Source: Pristionchus mayeri (taxonomy: Eukaryota > Nematoda > Chromadorea > Rhabditida > Neodiplogasteridae). Taken from it: a stretch of 64,000 bases of DNA. The stretch covers positions 18,080,984 through 18,144,983 of the forward strand of contig BTRK01000005.1 in NCBI GenBank assembly GCA_036245805.1. The letters run 5' to 3'. Position numbers and translations under genes: made by a program. A model generated the notes under the pieces. It had not been told where the DNA came from. It worked only from the letters and a program-made list of their open reading frames with translations, and searched no databases. This document shows, in pieces, positions 25,077-36,900 of the stretch; positions within the stretch are counted from its first letter, which is position 1, and every line of letters starts with the position of its first letter.

Positions 25077-26167
25077 CCTTGTTGAATCCCTGTACTTGCT
25101 GGGCCAATTCACGAGTAGGGAGAAGAACGAGAATTGAAGGACCGTCACGATGATGCCGAGGGGTTTGAGCAACAGTGTGTATCAATCCAGGAAGCATGAA
25201 CTGCAAATGATCATTGTAGCCGAAGGATAGCACGACCAAGTTTCAAGACACAGAACCGGTTGAAAATTCGACAATTAATTTATGCTCAAGCTGGGCGATA
25301 TAAAATAATAATGTTCAAAATCGTGGATTTGATAAGCAATATATCCTTAACTATTGCTAGGACTCGAATTGGAAACAAATACGCAATTAAAACTGACCGC
25401 AAGCGTCTTCCCTCAGCCATCGCGATCGGCCAAGAAATTGATTGGATGACGGTGGGCTTATGGAAGTTGTGGTACAGCATATCGACCACTTCTCGCCGGA
25501 ATGGTGCTTCGCTAAATTCGAAAACGGTACGGGGGATTCCGCGACCCTCCAGGGTGACTTGGTTCGCGGTGATCCACTGGTCGATTTCGAACTGAAACGT
25601 AATTTAAATTTTGTAATACTCGAACAATAAAAACTTAATGAACAATATTGGCGGTTTTCGGTTTTAGCCTCGTCCTATTCGCCTAAAAATTAATGTAAAA
25701 TTGAAACACTTGCCTGCGCTCTGGCGGTGACTGCGGGGTTCTCCTCGTAGAGGTCCTTTTTGATTGGGTTCAACTTCTCACGAGACCAGTCGATATCACG
25801 AAGTCTACCTCTGGCAGGTCCACCGGATCCACCGCCACTGAAATTTAAATTACACAAGAGTGACGAAAAACCCGAGACATAAACACTAATTTACAAAATA
25901 ACCCACTATCTATCTGATCCACTGCTTCTCATTTTGCTGACGATGAACTGATGAAAGACCGTTTTCTGGTCGCCTAGATGACGCCTGAACAACGAACTGA
26001 CAGCATTTTGGCATTAATTTAAAAAATTGGAAAGAAGAAAGGCCAAAAATTGATCAAAAACAAAGGAAAATGAAGGGAAAAACTTAACTTACCATTCTCG
26101 AGTGGCCTCCTCTTGAAGAAGGACTTCTTTTACTCCGCATATCATCTATTCGAATTTTAGAAGAACC
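25077..26167 (-). pseudogene. DEAD-box helicase fragment (ddx-17/p68-like), right arm
   Basis: Mirror copy of the left-arm helicase exons with only scattered single-base differences (for example C for T in a VVDM codon). It keeps about 330 more bases at its 5' side, including an exon GSSKIRIDDMRSKRSPSSRG and a short exon ending MRSSGSDR with an in-frame stop. It lacks the same Walker A exon as the left arm, so that loss preceded the inversion-duplication. Confidence 0.75.
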
Positions 26168-26691
26168 CTGAAACACAAAACAAGTAAAAATTGCAACATA
26201 AACATGGAAAGCCGAGGGGAAACGCGGCAATTTCGCGATTAAGAAAAACTCGTAGGCCAAGCCGGGCCCAAGTGCTGCAAAATGTTGCCATGACAGTCAC
26301 AAACTGATTTTATTTTATAAAAAAATAAATACCGGCTAAACTATTGATTTTTAAATTTTTTGAGTGATATTTAGCGAAAGACGCGACGAAAGACGTAGCG
26401 GAATTTTAATTCGGGACGATATGACCTTCTCTGAGATAAAGAGAGAAAAAAAACTAAATAAATTCTCTGGAAAGTGCTTACCCAAGGTCGAACATTGTCG
26501 GCTGCGATTCATTCTCATTTTCATAAGTACTTTTCAGAAAATTTTCGATGATCTGAAATTTCGCTTCTCATTCAACTCGGAAATTGAGCCTTTTTTCACT
26601 CAGATAACTCACATTTGTGTCATATCCCAATTCGCGATCTTTCGAACGCGTGAATACCACATCCTGAACAAGAACGTTGTATTAGGTTGAT

Positions 26692-27582
26692 GCAAAAGTT
26701 TCGTTACAAGGTTAATTTAACGATTACTCGCACATGGCTTGCTCATCTCCAACAGTACTTCGGCATTATTTGAGGCACCATTCGTACACTACAACACTTG
26801 GGTTTTGTTGAATCGGTGCAGCTTCTTTCGGAAGAAAAATGATGGTTTACAAAAAATTGGCAAAATGTCCCATTTTTTAGTATTATGTTCAAAACTCCAT
26901 AAAAATTATACGAATTTATTGCAGCTCCTATGCTTTTGTGAAGTTAATGCATACGGGTTGACGCTTCCAGTAAACACTTGAAATTGGAATTTCAAACTCT
27001 ACCAGAAAATTTGTAGGTGGAAATATGCTGATCTCGGCTTCCAAAATTCAATTTTGGGGAGCATTATGAATGTGATTATTGAATGAAGAGGTCAATCTTC
27101 ACCAAATTTAAAAGGTAGCATCGACTTGATATGCTCTTTAATTTTTGATAAATTAAATACGTCTAAACCCTACTCCAGAAATGCCCAGCTCGAACATGAT
27201 TTTTTTCCATTTTTACGAACTCACAATTTTTTAAATGCGTGAGGATTTTGAAAGGCGTTTTAAAGCTGATTCCGTGCACTTCAGGAATTATAATTCCTAT
27301 ACATCACTCTTTACAAAATTATAGTCTATGTAGAGGAATTATCATTACTCAAAGAGTGCTGTTGCGTCAAAATGTCAATATCAGATTTCAATTTTGCGAC
27401 ACTTTTCATCCTACCCTGTCCGTTTATCCGATTGATGATCGATAAGGTTAAGTGCGCTATGGAGAGCACATATACGCTAATAATATGCAAAAATGCATGG
27501 ACAGATTGATAAAGTCTGAAGTGAGATATAACTCAAAAAGCACCAATTTTAAAGTCGTAACGAAACTTTTGCATCAACCTAA
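26692..27582. mobile_element. Mariner-type MITE, 891 bp
   Basis: Ends TTAGGTTGATGCAAAAGTTT and its reverse complement, followed by CGTTAC, are perfectly inverted for about 26 bases, with TA on each side (26690-26691 and 27583-27584). No transposase frame. Lies in an intron of iPLA2 copy B. Confidence 0.8.
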
Positions 27583-30518
27583 TATTTTTAAAAAATAAAA
27601 ACCACCCTTCTAAAATCTCACCTTCAATTTGAAGTAGAGATTTCTGCACTCATCGATCGACTTCCCATTAGCGAGAGCCATCCCCAGAATTGATCCTCAA
27701 TAGCAGTTGATAAATCTCCAATTCGATTGAACAGAAGACGATACGAAATTGCATGAAGTTTACCTGTGAGGTTCCTGCCACCCAGCCAATATGATTAAAA
27801 ATTCCCGGGATCTCCTTATCCAATTCGGAAAGGATCTGCAATGTTTCCGTTAAATATATGGATGGAATATAAGGATAATTGACAACAATGAGTTCTCAAT
27901 TCCATAATAATTCCAGCTCTGATTCTTCTAACATACGGTAGTGAGAACGAGTCCTTTGATTCCTCCTCCATCCAGTGAGAGAAGATGTGTCTTCTTCCCC
28001 TTTTCGCGACTCGGTTGAAAGAGCAAATGGGAATCGTCATCTGAGAAGGGGGGGGGGGTGGTGAATTGTTCAACATTTCGATCTGTCAAAAAATTAAAAT
28101 AAAATAACCTTGAACTATAACTGGCGTTGAATCAGCATCGACTAGAACGCCAATTACTTCCTTTTTCATATTGTCACTGAGCTCGGGGTTCTTGTGATAA
28201 GGGCATTGAAAGGCCAAATACCTCAGATTGGAGTCTATCCATAATTTCTCAACGGTCCCATCATCGAGTTTTCTCAAACTGAAGTCTGATCCGAATACGA
28301 TGAATGTCTTCGCAAAGAAATAAAAATCTTGCTGAATATCGATCGTTGGAAAATATTCAGTACAGCAAGGTCGACTCCCTAACGAAAACTTCGCGAGGTG
28401 TCTAGTTATATACCACTTCAAAGTAAATATTTGTTGACTATTTTTGTCTGTGGCGGGATTTTCTCATTAGTGCTCGATCAGCATAATCTATTTTTCAAAA
28501 TCAACTTTGAACCATATCCTGAATTGACATGATTTGAGTCGGATCTTCTACTCTCCTATCTTTTCCCCACCTCACAACTTCTTTGAAGTAGATGAATGCG
28601 GAAGTGAAGGTACTCGAATCATGGCCCATCAGGATATGACTCGATGTTGATATTTTGGAAATCAGATTACATAAATCGATTATCATTAATTTGCAACCCT
28701 CAACCAGAAACAGCCGAAAACATATACACTTTGTTAAAAGAGGTCTAAAAATATATGCGACATGATTCAAGCCGGGACGTGCTACGCAGTTTTTGTTAGG
28801 GAGGCAACAGTGTGGTTCACATTACTAAATTAACATGATGATGATTATACAAGCAAATGAGGTTTGACTACTTATTGTCTTTAAACATAAACCTGGACTG
28901 CATAGAAAAGAGCTGTAGATCCTGTATCGTCGAAACTGTTGACGTCTACTTCGAGAGACAAGAGCATGATGACCGCGTCCAAATCTCGTGATCTAAATTT
29001 TTAGTGCAATACTTGATTTGATGATGCCGGTTACTACAATATCTTCAATAGTCTATTGAACACTGATTCCCAACGGTAGTGGCATTTCATTAATAGACAC
29101 ACAGTCATGCATAACAGAAAATACGTCATTTAAAATTTGATCACATCGTAGCCTCGTAGAGCGGAGAGGCTCGATTCTTGTAGAAGCCGCTGCCAATAGA
29201 GACCACCGCGTACAGAAGCTGAGTTATGCAAATATTGCATTGCGAAAGTCGTCCGATACCGTGAGTGCCGCCTCCTCTGTAAGTGCATCGACATCTCCTT
29301 CCACGATGAATTTGTAGAGGCTTCTACACTGCTTCTCCGTTTCGTCCGGTCGATTAGCATATCTGCAAGGTCGACATATAGAAGTTTAAGCAGTTGTAGT
29401 TACCTCCATGGGAGTTTTTTCTCGGGTACAAGATACAATTTGCCCCATTCGACGACTTTCGCAAATAGATCATCGAGACTCGGAACTGAAACTCGTAATT
29501 TTGAAAGAAAAGAAATATTCAAATACTATATGAGTTCGAAAATTTCCATTTGCCCATTGAGCTGAATTCGGGCCAGGAGACCCATGACGTCAATCTTTCC
29601 CATAAACTCGGCGTCTTATTCACGATCTTATTTGCACTTGGAAATTTGTTGATAAACTTGACGAACATCTGGGAGAAAACAGTGATGCAGACAGGAGCAC
29701 TCTGAAATCAGGACTAATCGCGTTGGAAATTGTTCAATGTATTGAAAATTTTCTTTTTTTACAATATTTTCCCATGAAACAAGTAAATTGTTAGACCTTA
29801 TAGCTTTCATTGGAAGAAATCTCGATGCCTTTATCCACTCCAAGTAGATGTATGATTCCAGCTAAAGTTAGTATGATATCATTCAGCCATGCCATATTGG
29901 GTTGGACTCACTTCCATTGGTACTTGCTCTCTTCTCATTCAACATCTCTTGATTGTCTTCATCGAATAACTGTAATGAGTGACTAAACGGATTATCTCAA
30001 AACGGGCCAACTTTAATATCTAGGTGGATGATCCCTGCGTCGCGTAGAGCATTGCCAACATACCCCAGACTGTTGACAACAGCCGCTGCTGATTTCTCAT
30101 ATTTCAGCAACTCGGCCCAGTCAAAGAGCCTCGTGGGACTGCAATGGCACGTAATATAAATCGTAATTTGTGTATAAATTGTTACAAAGTATTACTTGAA
30201 CTCAGACAATCCAATCATGTATTCGGGCAAGTGATCAGAGTCTTCGGATTTACTCTCTCCTTCTCCTTCTTCTTCGTCAGATGCCTCGTCTTCTTGCTGT
30301 TCATCGGAAGGGAGTTCTTCTCCCCCCTCCTCTTCTTCCCCTTCTACTGCTACTTCTCCTTCTTCTCCTCCTTCTTCTTCGTCATCTTCGGAGTCTTCCG
30401 ATTCATCCTCAGATTGTTCTTCATTCTCCGAGTCGTCGTGCTCGTTGTCAGACTCCAATCCCCTCACTCTGAGTTCTCCCTTTTCTTCATCGATGGAGAT
30501 CTCTTCTGGCTCAGTCAT

Positions 30519-30890
30519 GATCCTGAAATTATAAGAATTGGAAGGGAGAAAAAAATAGAGGAGCGCCGATGGAGATGCGTGAATCTAAACTGCCGTTTGC
30601 CCATTGCATCTGACATTTCCGAATTCCTTCCTTTTCAGAACTGACTAATAATGACTAAGGATAAGAAGGAAGGATAGGCGAAACAATTACACTTCCCTTC
30701 CCTAATTAGAGAAATCGAAAAAGACAATCTTATCATGCTGTTATCGTTAACAGTCGAATAATGTTTCCATTTTTAAATTTCATGCTGGAAATTCACTGAA
30801 TGAGCAATTTACAATATATACTCGTAACAATTTATCTGTTGAGGAAAATGAGTATTAGCCAGTGGAAAGTGGACTGAGTGAATTTCTATA
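30519..30890. repeat. Segmental duplication (copy at 19921-20330)
   Basis: Upstream region of iPLA2 copy B, closely matching the upstream region of copy A. It differs by a short insert near 30845-30877 and lacks the tRNA-like sequence. Confidence 0.8.
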
Positions 30891-30907
30891 CAGGTGCGGT
30901 CTATTCT

Positions 30908-33900
30908 TCATACAGTGGCGCAATTGACGGCAGTGATGGGCACTCCGAATGCCTCCCATGCAGTTCCATCTCCATTGCAAGTGACGGGGAAGGTGACGAT
31001 CCCATCCACGACGCCGTCATCTGCATCAACGAAGACTCCCTGACCACCGTTGATCTGAGAGATGTGATCTTTGATCTTTGTGATCAAGGTTTTGTACGCC
31101 TTAATATGGCTTTAGTGAAAACATGTATAATATTAGGTTGATTCATAAGTTTCGCTCCAAGGCTTTTCTATAGTTTACTCGCTTGCGGTTGACTTGTGTT
31201 CAGGACTACTTTGGCATTATTTGAGTGACATTAGGTGCACATAAATTATATGTTTTATGCGAATCATTTTCACTTCGTTCCGCAGTAAAAAATATTTTTC
31301 GAAAAAGTGACGAATTGACCGATTTTTGAGTGGTTTGTTCAATCCGCCGGTTACACAAAATGAATGTGATTCAACTGCTGTATTTTTGTGACGTCATTAC
31401 ATGATGGTCAATGTCTCCGAAAAATACTTGAAATCTGAATTTCAGAATCTCTCGAAGAGTGAGCGCAGTCAAAATGAGCGAAACCGGCCAACAAATTTCG
31501 AATTTTCGATTCTTCCAAATGTGGCTTTTGAATGACATGCTGAATCTCCACAATTATTTAATGGTAGCATCCACATGATATGCTCTTCCACTTCTGCTAA
31601 ATTTAAGACCATTCGCTCGTTCACCAGAAATGCGCAGCTCCGAGAAACAAATTCTGCAAGATTCATGTACTCTTAACTATGAAATTCGTGCATATCTTCT
31701 CACGCAGTTTCAAGGCTGATCCGATACAAGCCAATTATAAGAATGCCCACTCAAAATACTTTACGGAAATAGTGTTGTTGTGGCGCTATCATTATTACGC
31801 AAGGAGCACCATTTCATCAAATTATATGTCTCAAATTTCAAGTTTGTGGTATTTCGGTCCTTGGCATTCCAGTATAATCGATTGATAATGAATGAGTATA
31901 GGTGCGCTATAGAGAGCGCACATGTACTAATATCACACAAAAAAGAATGAGAGAATTCATTAAGTTCGAAGGAAATGATAGTTCAAAAACTTCAGGAGTG
32001 AATTTGGAGCGAAACTTATGAATCAACCTAATAGTAATGAATTCGTATCGAAAAAAAGAAAAAAAGTCGTCACCTCTATATTGGCCATATTCCCTGAACA
32101 AGCGAAAGTCCACGTGGCGCACGGGGCTGAAATGGAATAAGATCATGTCGAAGAAGAAAAAACACCACAATTATTATACACAGGAGCTTGACTCAAGAAA
32201 ATCCGAGTCTGTGCTTATTCATTTCAAGCGTTTCCCAGAGAAAACGTTGTTAGTGCACGAGCCGAGAGACTTTCTATTCAGATGAGTGATGCCGAGTACT
32301 ACAAAACCAAGCTGATTTTTTTGCCTGTTTCCTAGCATATTTGATTTATCTGCCCAGTCCATATAACTTGCTCGTCTCTCACCCATTCGATCGACGACAT
32401 TCGTGAATATCGGATTGGGGCCAGTCATTGTGATGGCGATGAGGTTGTCCGCGCAGTTGCGACACGCTGCCAAGGAAGAAAGATGGATTACGAGGATTTC
32501 TGCCTATTCTACGGCCCAAAAACCAAACAATATGTATATAGGCAAAAAATGACGGCTAAAGTTTATATCAATCAATGGTGGATATTGTTCATCTAATCGA
32601 GTGTGCAACTCACGTATGTAACACTCGACGTTAGTCACAGCCACTCCATTGCTCTCCCATGCAGTCCCTGCTGCATTGCAAGTGAGGGCGAGCGTCGTCG
32701 ATCCATCTGCAGCCCCGTCGGTGACGTCCTCCACTTCAGATGCACCGTTATTCACCTTCAAAGAGATTGATGGATACAGAAATACTCGTATAGGATCTAG
32801 AACGTATTACTATGAGCTCCCAGCATGACTCTAAAACGATTCCACTAGCAGGAAAGCAGAATTCATGGTTCGTGATGGGGAGGGGGCCCTGAAAGTGTAC
32901 CTCGATGGTAGGATTGGCTGGTAGGACTCCGAGACAGGTGAATGTCCTCACAGCACACGCTCCCGTCGTGTCCGTCGTGTCCCCGTCCATCGGCTACAGT
33001 TAGAAATTGGACAATCTTCGTGATCGGGAAGAAAGTGTGTGAAATGATTTAGTGATTACCCTAATTCTGTCACCACTGTGATCACAATCAACTCAAAAGA
33101 TGCAAATGGAAGAGTTGAGGTATTCAGCATTCGAATGACCAATGAAATACAGCGATACAGCGAGAAGGTAGGAAGATAAGACTGCATCTCTACCTGAGAT
33201 CCCAGCATAGCTGTAGTGACAGTGATGAGATTGGCGGCGCAGTTGAGACAAGCTGAAATAGAGTAGGTTAATATTGAGTTATTTAAAGAAGGATTGTCAG
33301 CAAAGTAAAATTTAAACGGTTGGGACTCTTGCACAGAAAAATCGTTCCTATCAAGCGGAAACTGTAGACTTTCCAGACTGAGATTTCGCAGCAATCCTTG
33401 CTAACCACAGTGTTTGCGATTCACTGCGCAACTCACTTTCTATTTTCCCTTTTTTTTGGTTAAGCTCAACTTTCCCGTGATATTTTGCTGCTCTTTTGTG
33501 CGTTTATTGTCACAACTCATTAATAAATTGCCCTAAACGCTGCAGTTTAAAGTGCTAACTTCTTCAAATCTGACCTTACGTGATTTGTCCACTTAGGATA
33601 GTTCACATTGCTTCCACATAGTTTTCTATTGCCTTACTTGTTTAAGGATTGCTAAATTCGATGCCATTTCATGAGATTGCTAATGATAATAATGATAGCT
33701 TATGTAAATAGGCCAGTTCACGATTCTGCCGATGTTTTGTGTAGCCTATAAGCTGGTTGTTGAAATCCGTTGTTTCATTATTTCGCTTTTTTGTCGTTAA
33801 AAGGGCGTTCAGAGGATGCTTTCTTGTTACTTCGTTGTTGTTTGTATGTTGTTTTTGTTCAATATCCCCTTTTTACATTCTTTTTTCATCAGATTTACCA

Positions 33901-36900
33901 CTCAACATGGGACGCGTCCGTACAAAGATCATGAAGAAGGCCTCTAAGGTCATCATCGAGAAGTACTACACCAAGATGACCCATGACTTCCACACCAACA
34001 AGCGCATCTGCGACGAGATCGCTATAGGCCGGTAACAAAGTATGTTCCCTTCTCATATCTTTATCGCAGCAAGTTAATGCGCGAATACATAAAACCAGTA
34101 GCTAGGAACTGGCAGGAACAATTTAAAATGACGGTGTGGTAGTTGAAGTGGAGTGTAGTAGTCGCCGCGTTTCGACGACCCGAATGTAGTAGGGAGAATT
34201 CGAGAAAATAAGAAGAAATAGAGATAGTTAAAACAAGTATGAAACGGTTAATTTAGGGGAAATACGTTTGGTGAACAATTTGGAAGAGAGGGAAAGGGGT
34301 CCTTGAGGTAAGGAATTAATAGTGGAATAGGTGCGATGAGAGATAAATTGTTTAGACAAATTATCAGAAGCTCTAAAACGGGGGAATAATTTGCGAGACG
34401 AACCTCGAGTGCGAGATTCTCTGAAATCAAATATTAATGAAGGGGAAACAGTTGATTGTGGGCAGAATAATGAATGAACAAATTTGAAGGAAGATAAATT
34501 GCGACGATGGTCGAGAGGTTCCAAATTAAACTTCTCGCAAGACATAAAATAAGATATGAAAGGAATTTTACAGCGAAAATGTAATTTACGAAGGAAAATG
34601 TATTGAACTTTTTCAAGGAGTTTTCTATCCTTGAGAATGTGAGGAGAATAAACTACTGAACAATACTCGAGAATGGAACGAACATAAGTTTTATAGGCGT
34701 GGACAAGTACGAGAGGATTTGCAGATTTAATGGCAACAAACATGAAGTTGACACGCTTAGAAGCCTTTTTAACTATATCAACAATGTGGGGGCGGAAGGA
34801 AAGATTTTTGGAGATGAGAACTCCTAGATCTTTGATAATATCAGTAGAGGAAATCCTAGATCTTTGACAATATCAGTAGAGGCATTGAACGAGTAAGCTA
34901 TTCTAGGATTGGATTTACCTACATAGAGAATATGCGATTTACCTGGGTTGACAGACATTTGCCATGCCAAACACCAGTCATAGATTAAATCTAGAGATGA
35001 TTGTAGGGGAGAATGGGGAGGAGGCGATTTATGATTAAATGGGAATACGAGCTTAAGATCGTCAGCGAAGAGATAGGAATCGACAGGACACGAATCGACA
35101 ATGTCGTTAACGTAAATTAGAAATAGGAAATAGTCTCAATATCAGCATGTTAATTTATTGTTATATTTCACTATCAAAACAGTCGAAAATAATTTATTAA
35201 CGAAGACATGAACACAATGTTTACATAAAATAGATAGGACGTGATATAACAGTGTCAATCTACTGCAAGAATTAATGATTGATTCTGTTGGAAGCGTTAT
35301 ACTACTACTCATCCGGTTCCTTTTCCAGGGCCGCATCCAGAAGCGACTCCAGTTGCTCCATCGGAGTGAGGGCGGGGAGAAGGAGGCCATCCTCCTCGTC
35401 CTCCTCATCACTGGACGAATCAATATTTTGGTCGGCAGCGGAGGGACGACTCGGTCTGGTGAGTACTTCCCACAACTCCTTTAACAAATAATTAAATATT
35501 GTCCCCGTAACTCCGGTCCAAACTCTTTGCCGCTTGAGTGCTGCCTTTCTTCTTCTCTCAGTAGCATCTGGAGTCTCAATCATCTTCTCGCGTACCTGGA
35601 ATAGGGATTACTGGGTATTTCCTCATTCGGTTCTGGTTCACCTTGTATGTACCCTGCTTTATGTCGTTTCTCCAGGTGTGCGAGGCGGACTTGCGCACTT
35701 TCCTCCACACCTTCTTCTTGTGTGTTGGGTTGGTGTAGGACTTCTTGCCCACATGAAATAGAATCCCCTATAGTAGGTTAGGGGGAGGGGGGGGGGGAAT
35801 GTTCATACCACCGGCCTCGATCCATCCATTGCAGTGGCCTTGAGGTGATTCCAGTGAAGAACAGTGAGACGAGTACGAAGCTCGTGGCCCGATCTTTTCA
35901 GTAGAGCGTATTAATGCGACTAGAACTACTGAGACTACCTGATGAAGTATAGATCTTTGGGCGCGTATCTCCATGCGAGGGCATTAATGCTTTCACATGG
36001 AGACGTATCGAGATTAGCACTGACACTTTTGATATCCTCGCAGTTCTTCTCCGTGAATACCTTTAATTCTATTTTTTATGAAAGAGTGCGGAGGGGGGGG
36101 GGGGAGAGAGAGTACCTGGTCCTCCAGTCTCTTGTAGGGGCCTCCTCCCTTGGGAAGATAAATTCTCGGATTCTTGGGAGGGTCATGTGGGCATTCCTTC
36201 AATATTTTGAAGGATGGATCCTACAATATTTCCTTTTGATTTATTACTTGAATTCTTATTATACTTGGTCAAACTTGTGCTGCCCAGCAATACAGCACAG
36301 GATGGCACGGAATTTCTCAGAGGCTAGTTCTCCATTCCCCTGGGCAGAAAGCACAGCATCATAACATCTATTGATTATGGGCTTAACCCAAATCCTGGCG
36401 GGCGTCATATATTTGGCTTTGATCTGCGAAAAAAAGAGACATCTATTTTCCATTCCTCCAACATTCACCTTGACTAAGGCGAGGGTGATGTTGCGGAAGA
36501 AATGCCACGGGTCATAAAGGTGCTTGATCCCCGGAAATTTATCGTGCATCATCTTAGTGACTGCTAGGTGTCGATCGGTGACGAGACTAGCAATTCCATC
36601 TACTCCTCCAATCATGAGGGTGAGCTCTCTCAACCCTTGCTCCAGTGCAGCCACCTATTTTTTGTTTTTTTTTTACTAAGGTCCTTATCCGAACTAACTT
36701 CCATTGTGCTCGATGAACCAGTGTCCGTCTTGTGCATGATGATATAATGTAGGACCTCTCCAGTCTCTGCATTAAGCAGGAAATATCGGCAATAGGCAGC
36801 CGAGTACCCTCGAGAATCGAAACTGCCGTCCCCACATAGATGAACCTTCTCCCCCTTCAATACACCACTTTTCTGCCTGAATGGCTGTTCTATTCCGACC

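Noticed and set aside
28501..28770. 89-codon ORF in iPLA2 copy B
   Set aside because: It falls between two recognised exons, has no counterpart in copies A or C and no motif; treated as intron.
30192..30644. 166-codon plus-strand ORF rich in Phe and Leu
   Set aside because: Reverse complement of the acidic GAA/GAG tract that starts iPLA2 copy B.
34228..35136. Functional non-LTR retrotransposon
   Set aside because: Only the last part of the reverse transcriptase remains; no endonuclease or 5' region.
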